The notes: generated by a model not told the origin, from the letters alone. Positions 1 to 11,940 are shown, counted from the stretch's first letter. The stretch: DNA of 64,000 nucleotides from Ampullaceana balthica (GCA_944989445.1 CALYLW010000731.1:1-64000), one strand, 5' to 3'. Numbers and translations are program-made.

Positions 1-166
1 ACGAGACATAAAATGCAATTTCCCACATTACGTATTACGCATGAATCCTTTCAATTAATTCCACTGTTTCCACACTATCTTCGCCAGCCCTAGAAACAGC
101 TCTGGGTGGGACGGCATTTCCTTAACTACACGAGCCATGCCACTTAATTTCTTGAATTTAAATAAG

Positions 167-460
167 TATAAAAGGTCGATGCGATTTCAAATTCAATTAC
201 AGTTAGTTCGAGCTTGGAGTCAGTTCAAAATTAAAAATATTAAATTTTATACAAATCAAAATTAAGTTTACAAATATGGCTGGACGAATAAATAAATCTG
301 ATGTGTAAATTTATTTGAAATTATTTTGACTTCAATTAATGTTTTAATCTATGGATATTTCGTATCTATTGTTTGTTTCCTATTTCTACCCAGAGTGATT
401 GCAACTAAGTTAATTTATTTTTCTTTATTAATGATATTATAATGCCTAATAAATAAAGTG
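167..460 (+). promoter_or_regulatory. TATA-box region, possible LTR part
   Basis: TATAAAAGG (167-175) is followed by GTTCGAGCTTGGAGTCAG and, about 280 bases later, by AATAAATAAAG. There is no coding region except an 11-codon frame. It could be part of an LTR cut by the window start. Confidence 0.25.
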
Positions 461-559
461 TTTTTACTAAACATACAGTAGATCTGTGACTGTTTATCTG
501 TGACTTTCTTTACCAGCCCCAATGATAAAATAATCATTGTCTTCCTTAAAACCGACAGC

Positions 560-737
560 AATTAATAACTCACCCCTCGCATTACTCAGAATTCATTGAC
601 AAGATTTATGTGCATCTGCAGTGTGGCAGCAACTGAGCGTCAAGTCGAGCACGCTGCTTTCTTTGCAATCAATAATGATATATATATATTCCAATTAATA
701 GCTCACCCATCGCGTCAATCAGATTTCATTGATACAA
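560..737 (+). repeat. Two direct 43-bp repeats
   Basis: CAATTAATAACTCACCCCTC followed by GCATTACTCAGAATTCATTG (about 559-600) recurs as CAATTAATAGCTCACCCATC with a matching remainder at about 694-736. Tandem duplication remnant of unknown origin. Confidence 0.6.
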
Positions 738-1589
738 CGGTGTGGCCGTAAGGGCGTGTGCGTATAGGAGTATACCCACGTCCCACGTCCGCGTTGATAG
801 AGTTATGAGCCTCTGACCACACAACATCGGCGTAAGCTTGCTGTAGCAGGCTAAAGTATGGTGCATTTTATTTACCGTAGGCACCCTAAGATTCTGGACA
901 CTCTGCAACAGTTATAAGAATATATTGCTATGAAGTCAGCGGTAAAACGATAATCATTTTAAAATCGGAATAATAACCGATAATCGGTTTGCCAAAAAAT
1001 AAATAAATAAATAAATCAAAAAAAAATTAACATCTCTAGTCTAGAATCAAAATGTACAGGCTCAAATTATATTTACGTGTTGACTCCCTTACAACATGAA
1101 ATGACAACCTGAGAATAAACTTAACGATTTGTTTACAGTCCTAATCCAGCCAAGGTTGTGGGACCTTAAATACGAGCTATCAAGGGGCAACTTCCGCCAT
1201 CGTGCTTGGGGGCAAGTCATGTTGTCCTGACATGTTATTGTGACAGCATCCATCATTGACTTTGTCTGGGAAGTTGTAATAAGGAAAATCCCTGTCCATC
1301 TCTACTCACTTGAGTTAACTCCAGTTTAAAATTAGTTTTAAAGGCATGACAACTAACAAGGGTGTAAGGAAACGCCCTACAAACGTAATTAGAAACGTAT
1401 AGAGAAAAAATAAAGGCTTCATTGGTTTCTATTTATTTTCTTACTGTTTAAAACAATTTAAAAAGTTTATTTACTCACCAGTTGTAAATGACTTCTAAAT
1501 ATAGACGCAATGGTTATTTTGCCGAGCGCTATCAGAGTTTAAACTGCCGAATTTCGTACACCTCTACCACCACCATCATCATCAGCAAT

Positions 1590-2090
1590 GTCAAGGGTAT
1601 GAGAATCAATGTGAGCGAATGCTTATTGACCACGTGAACACTAATCACGGGAATAATGTTTTAGTAAACTCCTGGTCACATGGGTGTGTGACCAGAGGAC
1701 ACGCCAGGGTCAGTAGAGAGCAATTGCGAGAGAGTTGTGCAGTCAGACCGGTCGGGGCAGACCTGGGAGTTACATTGAGACAAGAGTTGAGGTTGTAACA
1801 TCACCCAGAAGCCGTCGGGTCTGGACCGAAGGGACGTAGACGTGCTTTGTATATACGTAGATATGAAGGGGACTTTTGAGCATGGGCCCAGGAGTGGTCG
1901 CGTTGGACCGAGGGCATGCTCGTGAAGAAACTATAGTGTCGGGTTGTGTGTACAGCCAGTATAAAAAGGTGTATTTGCTGTCTAGACAGGACAGCCAGTT
2001 TGTACAGTTTGTGTACAGTAGAATAAACATTGAATTGTTACATAGACTTCTGTCATCACTTGAGTGTTGTATGTAAGCGGAGAGCAAGGT
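1590..2090 (+). mobile_element. Candidate solo LTR
   Basis: TATAAAAAGG (1960-1969) and AATAAA (2022-2027) in the order and spacing of an LTR promoter and R region, in a non-coding GC-richer block ending near GGTAACA. A perfect 8-bp inverted repeat, TGGTCACA/TGTGACCA, lies at 1673-1694. The ends and a target duplication could not be fixed. Confidence 0.35.
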
Positions 2091-2699
2091 AACAAACCCT
2101 ATAACATCGAGACTTAACAAGCAACTAAGACTAACTGCATCCCTTTGTCTTATCTTTATCACTTCTAGTTTTAGTTAAGGATTTTTTTTTAAAATCAGTT
2201 TCTTATTTTTCTCTGTAACCTATCACAGCCTTTAACCTCCACCGGGCTTAATGGAGATGTAGCTCTGAATTATCTGTTGGACGAACTTTTCCTGTAATCA
2301 CGTGACAGATGATGAAGTGCCTTTATGGTAACTCTAATTATACCACAAACTGATGCCTCTACTGCATTGACAAGGGAGAAAAAATGTGCACTGTAGTTTC
2401 TTTAAAATTAGAATCAAACGAAATCCCTGTTTACGTAAATTGTCCTAGTTTTATTTGGTTTTATGTTTTGTAGAAGCTGATTACTGATCACGAAGAAACC
2501 ACCGGCCCACGAATTGTTTAATGTCAGTATTTCTTGAATTGATATTTAACATGATAATTTAAACTAAAGTAGTAGGGAGAGAATTTCTCGCTTTATCCAA
2601 GTCAGAAAGTAAACGGTAATAAAAAAAAACAAATAATTTCTTTACAAAATGGGACTAGTAATTAAGTGAATTTCACGGTAAGCCTAATTGCGTGTGGTG

Positions 2700-2960
2700 G
2701 GGGGGGGGCGCATTGGTCTAACGGTAGCGCGCTGGGCTATAGTGAGTCGCGGGTTCGAGCCTCGGTGCTGGAAATGCCCCAAATTTCATCCAGCTTCAAA
2801 TGGGCACCCGACATCGGTTGGACTGCTGGGCATTGAGCTAGCCACAAAATCCTTCACTCGTACACCGTGGCTAACTAAAAATTGTGAACGCTACTTCACT
2901 TTCCCGCCTATAGGCCATCATCATGGCCTGAAAAGGGGACTTGGCTTTTTTTTACTCTAC
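2700..2960 (+). mobile_element. tRNA-derived SINE (family A)
   Basis: The A box TGGTCTAACGG (2714-2724) fits the pol III consensus and the B box GGTTCGAGCCT (2752-2762) is close. After the tRNA-like head comes a body with GGGCACCCGACATCGGTTGG, GGGCATTGAGCTAGCCAC and AGGCCATCATCATGGCCTGA, then a T-rich end. The same body is at 58868-59117. Confidence 0.8.
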
Positions 2961-3178
2961 TAATTTTTGAAAAAATCAGATTTAATGCTGAAACGTCATT
3001 GACATAGTCATGAATGTAGTCAATAAGTTAAAATCTTCGTTTCTGAATCCTTCTGTTCCCGTTGGTTTCATGTTTGTAGTCTTGAGGCATAGCAAACAAA
3101 TTTGTTAAGCGTAGCAGGCCTTCAGTAAGACACTAAGGATGTAAGGATAAATACTTACAGTTTTTAAATAATATATAA

Positions 3179-3469
3179 CTAGAGTATCACCCGTCAAAAA
3201 TGACGGAAGTTTTCAAAATAAATACACATCAGATTAAGAAATAACGCAATACAGAACTTTCATTTATTTAATTTATTTTTATTTGATTCATTTATTATCA
3301 TATTGAACAATTTTGTGCGGAACGTTCGAAAAGTGTTATTTTTGGTGCAGCACTATAAAACAAAAATCGACCGCAGCGCAACCTAACAGCATTACAAATT
3401 TCGCAGCGCCACCTAACAGAAATTATAATTACATCCATACAAACAGACAACGGGAATTATGTATATTGA
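3179..3469 (-). mobile_element. Short Helitron-like non-autonomous element (copy 1)
   Basis: On the minus strand it starts TC and ends CTAG followed by T. The 3' terminus has a perfect 6-bp hairpin, CCGTCA TTTT TGACGG, eight bases before CTAG. Together with an A before the TC, these are the marks of a Helitron inserted between A and T. The same body is at 13169-13418 and 58669-59179. Confidence 0.65.
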
Positions 3470-3939
3470 TAATTTATTTAAACTCTATACGTTGATCTAT
3501 CGTCAAGTAACATGGGTGTGATGACAATCAAACCACTAAATAAAACCATTATAATAATATATCGTATGTTGTAGCTATTTTTAAATATAATCCATACATA
3601 AATTAGTTTACAATATATTTTAAACAATGGAGTAAAATATTTTTTTATAAAAAAATCTAGTTTGTCAAAGAAAAAATCGAAAATGAATAGTTTGGTATAA
3701 ATATAATAATGAATTGAAATTCTAAAAATGTTAAAACAGTATTCCTTATTTCCAGTAAAGTAGATGCATAATTTACAATACAAAACATAGATTTAATGGT
3801 TAAAATATGCAATGCAGCTGAACGGTTTTTGAAAGAAGTTTTCCAGAACGAGCATACGTCTAACATGCACGTAAAGCATTGAGCTAAAGATTGAAAGATG
3901 TTCTGAATATTTTAGACTAACTATCTTACTGTTGTTGAT

Positions 3940-4407
3940 GTGCCTGGATGTCCGCTATCGACTGCTGATTTTGGTGGGGCTAAGCTTTTCGTCACTCCAG
4001 ACTTACGAATTGCTGATCTGGAAGATTTTAGTGGCGAAGATCCATGGCATTTGAAGCCAATAGTGTCAGCCATCTTTAATGATGTTAGATCTCATCTAGT
4101 GCAGGCTAGAGACATGGTAAGTAGAGCGTCCCGAGAACACAAAGGTAGGCGATCTGTGAAGTTAAAAACATGCCTTCGTCTACAGTCCATGATTCAAGAC
4201 TGCCAAGTGGACGCACTTGTACCTGAACTCGTGTGTAGCTTTGAAGAACTGTTCATTGGCGAGACGTTTCCAATAGGTGTTACTGCCATGTGTATTAGGA
4301 AAAGTGTAGACACATGTTTCCATGTCGCACCAGTCGAAGCTCGATCTATTGACCCACATGACCAGAGCAAAGCCTGGTTGCAGTCTCACCCCCATTATTT
4401 TATATGA
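3940..4407 (+). CDS. Unidentified 155-codon open frame, probable relict
   Basis: The longest non-repetitive open frame in the first 20 kb, without an ATG start (TTG is the first permissive codon). Recognisable stretches are LRIADLEDFSGEDPWHLKPI and FNDVRSHLVQARDMVSRASR, with a basic HKGRRSVKLK. The amino-acid mix is protein-like. The helix-then-basic pattern could come from a retroelement polyprotein, but I cannot assign a family. The sequence after it (to about 4830, ending in a GACGAACGAACGAATGAG run) looks repeat-derived. Probably a transposon relict. Confidence 0.35.
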   Translation: MPGCPLSTADFGGAKLFVTPDLRIADLEDFSGEDPWHLKPIVSAIFNDVRSHLVQARDMVSRASREHKGRRSVKLKTCLRLQSMIQDCQVDALVPELVCSFEELFIGETFPIGVTAMCIRKSVDTCFHVAPVEARSIDPHDQSKAWLQSHPHYFI

Positions 4408-4829
4408 CAAAAGCAACCCTGGGACATGGCTGGATACATTCGTTTTGTCCTAGAGAACTTGTTTGGCGGACATGCGATGAGATGAGCTGATCTCGGTCAA
4501 TCTGACAACGTCTATGGCAGATATACTTCCAAATCTAAAGATGTGTATAAAATGGTATATATATTTAGTAGGATTAAGATTACAATGTTTTCTGTAAAGT
4601 TGTTTGAAATGTTTCGAAAGCGCAGTGAGCCCAGTCGTAGGCTTGTGTATTGCACAATACATAAAAATATATATGTTTTGTACTTTAAAATACACAAATG
4701 CAAGGATCTGCCTCATCAGCCATTAGCGCTCGCACAGACAGAGCCAGTCCCAACAACCCTCAGATGACTAGAGTGGTCCTCGTCGAATCGACGGACGAAC
4801 GAACGAATGAGTGTAGAAATAAATAAATT

Positions 4830-5728
4830 TCAAAAAACCTTTTTTTAATAGAAAAAATAAGAAGCTCATAAAATAATAAAATTTGGTTAATATATTATTT
4901 TTTGTCTGGGAATAAATGTGTGTGTGTGTGTCGTTGGCAGGTGGTGTGAGACTTGGAGTGCAATTATATTATGATGACACATTGATTTTGAGCCGGTTCA
5001 AAGTAAATACTGAAAGATATAGTCGTTCTGCTTGTTTTCAGATGTTAGTGAACCTCCACAGCCATTGTGAAATCAATTTTAACCGCTAAAATTATATTAT
5101 AAGGAATGAACTTGTGATTCATGATTTATGATAGCTGGATTTATACAGCTTGATGAATAGTTTAAATGTTTATTTTTAAGAAAGAAAAAAAACTGGTTTA
5201 TCAGTAGTTTTCTTTAGAATGATATGAAATAAACTGGATTGCAATTCTGAATGTGATGGAAGTCTGAATTTGTATCGTAAAACGAATTACAGCAGTGAAA
5301 CTAAGACTGGTGTATGAATTATCTAGCAAGTGCAGAGACAAAATCACTAATACTTGTTCAATATAGTTACTTACGTGACACTACGATTATTTAAGGTCGG
5401 ATCTAGGTAATATTCAGATTGACGATTTTTGAATTTAGCTAGTGTACGGGCAATACGACATTCGTATGATCAATCTAGGTGGTGTGGTGACTATATGTTT
5501 TTAATATGTTTCATCTAGCCATTAACAATGACTATGTGACAAAATGAAGTACTTGTACCTCGGTAAATTGATGGAAATATGATGTGTTTGATTTCAAAAT
5601 TATGTTTTTTTGTGTAAAACTACAAACCATAAGGGTACGCTTTATTTTTTAAAGACCCATTTTTTTCACTTCATACTTTAAATTTGAGACTTTTGTCTTC
5701 CCATGTCATCATCCATTGCTAATCTATA
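4830..5728. other. No gene seen
   Basis: AT-rich sequence with a short GT run near 4917. No coding signature, RNA gene or clear repeat. Confidence 0.6.
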
Positions 5729-6519
5729 CCATAGATCAGTGGCGTCACTAGGGGGGGGGGCGAGGGGGGTGGGCCGCCCCGGGTGACACCCATCAGGGGG
5801 TGACACCCGAGCCTAAAATTTTACTGTTTACGATTTTATGTCAGAAAAAAATGAAGACACATTTTTTTCATCTAGAAAGAAATTAAGAAATACACAGAAA
5901 TACGTTAAATGCGAAACTTTTTATAAAAAAATATCATTTAACTTGCAATAATAAAACAGTCCCAACACACAAACAACATTAAAACAAATTAGAAAAAAAC
6001 GAAAAGAAACGTCGCAGCTGAGAGATCTTTAAAAAAGACTGGACATGAAAGAGGCAGTATCTTATGTTTTAAAAGATATAAAGACATTTGGGCTTTGACA
6101 CACCAACACCATGGACGAATCCCACCTCACGATAAGATTTTTATCCCCCCCCAAAAAAAAATTTTAAATTAAAAAATCAAAAGACGGGTTTTCTTTGTTG
6201 ATGTTTTTTCTAGACGAAAATTATGAATTCAATGTCTTTGAGTTAATATTTTGTTTTATATATATTAATTATTAAAGGCGTGATATGCATGTTTATATAC
6301 AGGTAGTCCCCCGTTAACGACGGTCCCATCCCGACTTACGCTGTTTCGTGGTTAGGAACGCTCCCACATAAAGAATAATATTACGCGTTATTAAGTATTT
6401 TTTAATTATTTTTTTTTAAAACTTTTTTTTCATGGGGTAAAAAATTGTTTTCTCTAGTTGAAATAAAAAAAATTATTGAAAAATGTGTATTATTATTATT
6501 TGAACCTAAAACTTTCGTT

Positions 6520-7840
6520 TGCGAATTTTTCTCATGGTGAAGTTATCAATCAAGTCAGTAAAGCTAAGTAAGCTGACAAGTAAGTTCCTTTTCGATGCTC
6601 ATTAGAGAGAGCATATTCAGTCTTTGTTGTCCCATGCATATTTTTACTCATTTTATATTCTTTTCAACTTTGAAAAGGATTGCTCTCAGTTGCAGTTTGA
6701 TGTCATCATTGAGAGATAGATGAAAAGTGCGATGTGTACATTTGTAAAGAGCTGTGTGAAATTTAGCTCATTCAAAAGCAGCAAAATGTTTAGCTCTGTG
6801 CGCGTGTTTTGAGTTTTGCATTGGGCTACTTCCTTTTCCTTACCCTGAGCCTAGGCGATAATTTTTTTAAAAAGAGTTTTGAAAATTGGACCAATTCTGA
6901 AGGTCTTCGAAATCACTTGAATATTCTTCCATTATCTTGGCTGCTGCCCATCGGATGGCGAAATTGCTGAACTCAGATAGGTTTGTAAGAAAGCCAAATT
7001 TCTAATGGATGTCTTTATATGGACCTAACCGATGTTGTAGGGCTCAAGAAAGTTTGTAAATGATTACCAGAAATACCTCAACCTTGAAACTTTTGTCTCG
7101 GGAGAATACTGTTTTGGTGATGTCGCTTTATCAAACTGTCGCCCTTTTCTCTCTCTTTTTTGTTGTTGATAGCATTGAAGATTGTTCATACTCATTTTCA
7201 CCACGGACTTGTCATTTACTTTGTCTTCATAGGAATCAAATTAAGAATGCTGTCTTTTAACAAACTCAATTAGAGACTTCCTTTCTAAAACTTTTTCCCG
7301 AGTTTCAAGTAAAATAGCGACTTCCAGTTGTTCAAGCTCCTTTAGAAATCCGTCTGCTTCAAGTAGACAGTCACGTGGCTGATTTTCGTTCGTTGCTAAT
7401 TCTTCCAGTGCTGCGATATTCTCATGGTATGAGTTATTAAGAGACCTTACAGCATCATGTCTGACTGACCATCTTGTGTCACACAAGGCTTTGTTAACAT
7501 GTATTAATTTCATGTGTTTATAAAGTACCTGTCAACGATAAGTAGATGCAATAAGCTGGGTATAAAAATTTTGCAGAAGACAAAAAAATCTGACTGCATC
7601 AGGACAACCTGCTGCACTTTTCCCAACAAAATTAAGGGAATGAGCTGTGCACGGCACATAATGAGCGACACTGCACTTCTCACGAAGAATAGACTAGTTT
7701 CCGTTATACTTCCTACTCATATTTGCAGCATTGCCGTATGAATGTGTGTAAGGCATTTTCAGGGATTCATACAAACATTTGCATGCATCTTTATTATACA
7801 CTATAATAAGTTTGGAGTACCTTAAATTATTGGGGGCCCC
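6520..7840 (-). pseudogene. Decayed hAT transposase (DUF4371 / ZMYM1-like)
   Basis: Minus-strand pieces in order: SYGNAANMSRKYNG (about 7740-7705), a VPCTAHSLNF-type motif near 7650, then the open stretch 7513-7241 with LCDTRWSVRHDAV and EQLEVAIL. Next comes SEFSNFAIRWAAAKIM near 6950 and a C-terminal LIDNFTMRKIRKRKF near 6520, matching the hAT dimerisation tail. At least one in-frame TAG and several frame breaks make it non-functional. Confidence 0.75.
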
Positions 7841-7899
7841 TGGCTTTAGCCCGTTCAGCACCCCTCCCCCTTTTAATCCGTAATAGGGTGTGGGTGTCA

Positions 7900-8262
7900 C
7901 GCATCGGTGACGATATGTGACAACGGGGTGGGGTTAAAATGTGACGTCACATAAAAAAACGCACAACTTTAAATAAAAGTTCCACTTAAATATTTGATTG
8001 TTTACCGTTTATTTAATGACGTTTTCGATGGCTTCACGCGTTTTACGACATCAGAGTGCAGACTTAACATGAATACATATTTAAATGACAAAACATAATT
8101 TGCAACATGCTAATTTTTATTTAGAAAATACGGCTTGTTGTCAAAGCTTTGTGACGTCATATCGTGAAAAGGGGTGGGGAAATAAGTATGAAGCTGGGGG
8201 AGGGTGGGTTAAAAATCGGTATCCTCGCGTGACGTCATTTATGGACGACCCCTTCAGTCGTG
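7900..8262. mobile_element. Harbinger-like MITE nested in the hAT at 5737
   Basis: Right end CGTGACGTCATTTATGGACG and the shared interior (AAAAGTTCCACTTAAATATT, TTATTTAATGACG). The left end is eroded or overlaps hAT sequence. It entered after the hAT inserted, or was carried with it. Confidence 0.55.
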
Positions 8263-8508
8263 AAGGGGTGACTCCATGAGCTACCGCCCCGGGTGACACC
8301 AACCCTAGTGACGCCTCTGCCATAGATAATGGTGACACAGTGATGTTCTACTCAATCTAACGAAACCAAGACCTCACACAATACACGAATTTCATATGAG
8401 TCTGTTTTAGTTTGTAGCTACATATCAATATACCTGAAATAATCACTCAATATCGTCGTATACAATTTTAAAATGAATTTTAACCTTTAAAATATTCAAC
8501 TCCATTAT

Positions 8509-9370
8509 TATAATACTAGGGGCAAGTACCCGGCTCCCGCCCGGGTTTAACAACAACAGCAACAAAACAAAAACAACAAAAACAACAACAAAACAACAAA
8601 AACAAAACAAAAACAACAAAAACAACAAAACAACAAAAACAAAACAACAACAAAAACAATAACAAAACAACAAAAACAAAACAACAACAAAAACAACAAC
8701 AAAACAAAAACAAAACAACAACAAACCAACAACTACAACAACAACAACAAAACAACAACTACAACAACAACAGCAACAACAACAAAGCAACAACAACATG
8801 AAGGACATTGTCGTCGTAGGGCAAGGGATGTGGACAACAACAACAACAGCAAAAACAACACAAAAGCAACAACAGCAACAACAACAGCAACAACAACAAA
8901 AACAACAACAGCAACAACAACAAAAACAAAACAACAACAAAAACATCAACAACAAAACAACAACAAAACAACAACTACAACAACAACAGCAACAACAACA
9001 AAGCAACAACAACAAAACAACAACTACAACAACAAAAGCAACAACAACAAAGCAACAACAACAAAAAAAATTATTTTATGGCGATAATCGCCTTCTTGTT
9101 AATCTCGACACCAAAATGTTTATTAATTTGCGTCATTATTTTACGTCTTAATTTTCAATAATTTTTATTTTATATAGCTCATATAGGGAAAAACTACATT
9201 TTGGGCCCCCGGGCCCCAGTATCTTATATATATGGAACGAAACCTGTTTAATAACCTTTCCGGTATAATTTTGTGTTCGTGTACCAAATTTCACGTTATT
9301 TGGTTGTCTGGATCTTGAGTTATTAGGGAACAGACAGACAACAAATGCGGCTTATATATATAGAGAATAA
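8509..9370. mobile_element. Interspersed repeat with expanded CAA tract
   Basis: A GGGGCAAGTACCCGGCTCCC head, long CAA/CAAAA repeats (about 8547-8795 and 8835-9070) around a unique 40-base core, then a tail with GTGTACCAAATTTCACGTTA, GGTTGTCTGGATCTTGAG and ACAGACAGACAACAAATGCG before TATATA. The tail looks like a common mollusc non-autonomous repeat. The apparent Gln/Thr/Asn or Cys/Leu/Phe proteins are artefacts of the tract. Confidence 0.6.
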
Positions 9371-9775
9371 TAATAATTTTAAAACCAATTATAACAATAA
9401 TAATACTATGTGAACTAATATTTGAGAATCGCAATTCAAACGTATTTAAAATAAATTTTTATATATATAGTTTTTACCATCTAACTTATAATTCAATATC
9501 ATTGATCTCTGAATAGAAGGGGCATTTATCAAAGTTAAACATTTCATTCTTCAATAAAATATCATCGATAGTTGATATAATTTTTACAAATAAAAAATAA
9601 AATAAAAATCTTTACACGCCATAATTGACAGTAGAAACTCCAAAGCATCTTGAACACTTACGAAGATTTCTTAACATGTGCTTTGCTCCCGTGCCAATGA
9701 TCCCTGAATTAAGAAAATAAATGACGAGTAGGACGCAATAATCTTCTGTATAGAAGAAGCTTCTGTAAACAGATA

Positions 9776-9873
9776 AGATAAGATAATATAATATAATATA
9801 ATATAATATAATATAATATAATATAATATAATATAATATAATATAAGATAAGATAAGATAAGATAAGATAAGA
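9776..9873. repeat. AATAT / AAGAT microsatellite
   Basis: A run of AATAT pentamers flanked by GATAA pentamers on both sides, so the array has a symmetrical GATAA-AATAT-GATAA layout. Confidence 0.95.
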
Positions 9874-9941
9874 AAAGACTGATGGCTGAACTCGGGCTTA
9901 AAATGTTCGACCAAGCGTCTCTTCATTTGTGAAGTAATTAG

Positions 9942-10990
9942 TCCTCCAAGTGTTTTACCAGACTACCCCTTTGTGTGGTCAATGATCCTCCAAGTGTTTG
10001 AGAAGACTACCTGTTTGTATGGTCAATGATCCTCCAAGTGTTTTACCAGACTACCCCTTTGTGTGGTCAATGATCCTCCAAGTGTTTGAGAAGACTACCT
10101 GTTTGTATGGTCAATGATCCTCCAAGTGTTTTACCAGACTACCCCTTTGTGTGGTCAGTGATCCTTCAAGTGTTTGAGAAGACTACCTGTTTGTCTGGTC
10201 AGTGATCCTCCAAGTGTTTGAGACGACGACCTGTTTGTCTGGTCAGTGATCCTCCAAGTGTTTTGAGAAGAATACCTGTTTGTCTGGTCAGTGATCCTCC
10301 AAGTGTTTGAGAAGACCACCTGTTTGTCTGGTCAGTGAACCTCCAAGTGTTTGAGAAAACTACCCCTTTGTTTGGTCAGTGATCCTTCAAGTGTTTGAGA
10401 AGACCACCTGTTTGTCTGGTCAGTGATCCTCCAAGTGTTTTGAGAAGAATACCTGTTTGTCTGGTCAGTGATCCTCCAAGTGTTTGAGAAGACCACCTGT
10501 TTGTCTGGTCAGTGATCCTCCAAGTGTTTGAGAAGACCAACTGTTTGTCTGGTCAGTGATCCTCCAAGTGTTTGAGAAGACCACCTGTTTGTCTGGTCAG
10601 TGATCCTCCAAGTGTTTGAGAAGACTACCTGTTTGTCTGGTCAGTCATCCTCCAAGTGTTTGAGAAGACTATCTGTTTGTCTGGTCAGTCATCCTCCAAG
10701 TGTTTGAGAAGACTACCTGTTTGTATGGTTAGTGACCCTCCAAGTGTTTGAGAAGACTACCTGTTTGTATGGTCAGTGATCCTCCAAGTGTTTGAGAAGA
10801 CTACCCGTTTGTATGGTCAGTCATCCTCCAAGTGTTTGAGAAGACCAACTGTTTGTCTGGTCAGTCATCCTCCAATTGTCTGAAAAGACCACCTGTTTGT
10901 ATGGTCAGTGATCCTCCAAGTGTCCGAAAAGACCACCTGTTTGTATGGTCAGTGATCCTCCAACCGTCTGAAAAGACCACCTGTTTGTCG
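9942..10990 (+). repeat. 44-bp minisatellite, about 24 units
   Basis: Each unit is close to GATCCTCCAAGTGTTTGAGA followed by AGACTACCTGTTTGTCTGGT and CAGT (44 bases). The first six units alternate two variants (GTTTTACCAGACTACCCC and GTTTGAGAAGACTACCTG), giving an 88-bp higher-order period. Later units are the second type with point changes, and a few have one extra T. The last units degenerate. Confidence 0.95.
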
Positions 10991-11940
10991 CAATAAAATG
11001 CGATGAAATCCAACTATTGTAGAGAGCACAATAGAATTCCTTTTTTAAAAACAAAATCCTCGTCAATAATTACTTTATCTTGGAACACTTTGAAAGCCAT
11101 TTTTAAGCAAAAATATTAAACAATAAACGGTCCAACGGAGAGATTTTGTTTCCCAATAACTTCCCAACATTAAATCATTTACTCTGTGGTAACGGGTCTT
11201 TATTGGAGTTTGCACACAGTAAAAGAGAAAAGTCTTGTTTAGGTTGAAGGCATTTAAATACTTTTTGACATATCAGTTTAAATATAATTACCAAAAGAAA
11301 AAATATATATTACTATAACTATCAACGAATTTGTCACCAGACAGTGGACAGACAGAAAGAGGGGACGTAATTGACGTCTTGACGAGCGAAAAGGGCAACT
11401 AAGATTTTAATTATCGGCAGGTTATTTCGCTTTGTGATTAACTGATTATGAGTATAATATAGAGTATAACCGCAGGGTATATTTTGTTATAAACATCAAT
11501 AGTTTACTCTTGACTGCAGGTAAGATGGTATAGCGCTTTAAGAGTACAATTTTATTTGAGTAAGAAAATTAGCCGTAGATTTCGTTCTTAATTTATAATA
11601 AAATTTATTATATTAAATGTTTTTGCACTTGAAGTGATCGAAATGAAAGTATTTACCAGTTATATGTTTTCTAGAACTATCTAGTTTTAGATAGATAAGT
11701 AACATGTGTAATCATTTAAGTCAATTGCGTGTGTTTTCACAAGAACCATTTATCTTTTTTGTTTACAGACGCTCCTTCTATACAGAAGATTATTTATGCA
11801 GTGTTCAAAAATGAACATTAAAAAAAAACAATGATTCATCTCTAGTAAAATTTCTCTCAACTTATCAAATCATATCAGTGTTAAACATTGCCGTACTGTT
11901 CTCTGTGTTTAGAACTTACAAATTCCAAAGTGTTTTGCTT
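10991..11940. other. Intergenic or intronic sequence
   Basis: No supported exon. A 35-base piece at 11761-11796 is an inverted near-copy of 9738-9772, so the two flank the minisatellite. Related pieces occur at 23654-23687 and 57083-57115. Confidence 0.5.

Larger units (their letters stand above)
5737..8319 (-). mobile_element. hAT transposon with TIRs and exact 8-bp target duplication
   Basis: Terminal inverted repeats CAGTGGCGTCACTAGGG (left) and CAGAGGCGTCACTAGGG (right end reversed), 16 of 17 identical. They are flanked by identical CCATAGAT at 5729-5736 and 8320-8327, the 8-bp duplication expected of hAT. The interior carries a decayed ZMYM1-like transposase on the minus strand. A Harbinger-like MITE (about 7900-8262) and a fragment beginning CAGGTAGTCCCCCG (about 6310) are nested inside. 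A short relative with the same end sequences lies at 44588-45285. Confidence 0.9.

Noticed and set aside
276..308. 11-codon frame MAGRINKSDV after the TATA box
   Set aside because: Too short, and the context fits an LTR or chance.
1876..2076. 66-codon plus-strand frame
   Set aside because: It overlaps the putative LTR promoter and polyadenylation signal, which explain the sequence better.
2711..2780. Stand-alone tRNA gene
   Set aside because: The A and B boxes are good, but the flanking body recurs at 58.9 kb and the 3' half does not fold as a tRNA, so it is a SINE head.
5727..8330. Intact hAT transposase gene
   Set aside because: Motifs are recognisable, but an in-frame TAG and several frameshifts remove function.
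8443..9015. 190-codon Cys/Leu/Phe/Val-rich frame on the minus strand and Gln/Thr/Asn-rich frames on the plus strand
   Set aside because: Direct translations of the CAA microsatellite. No start context, domain or codon diversity.
9942..10990. CRISPR-like array
   Set aside because: Units are contiguous 44-bp repeats without unique spacers, in a eukaryotic genome.
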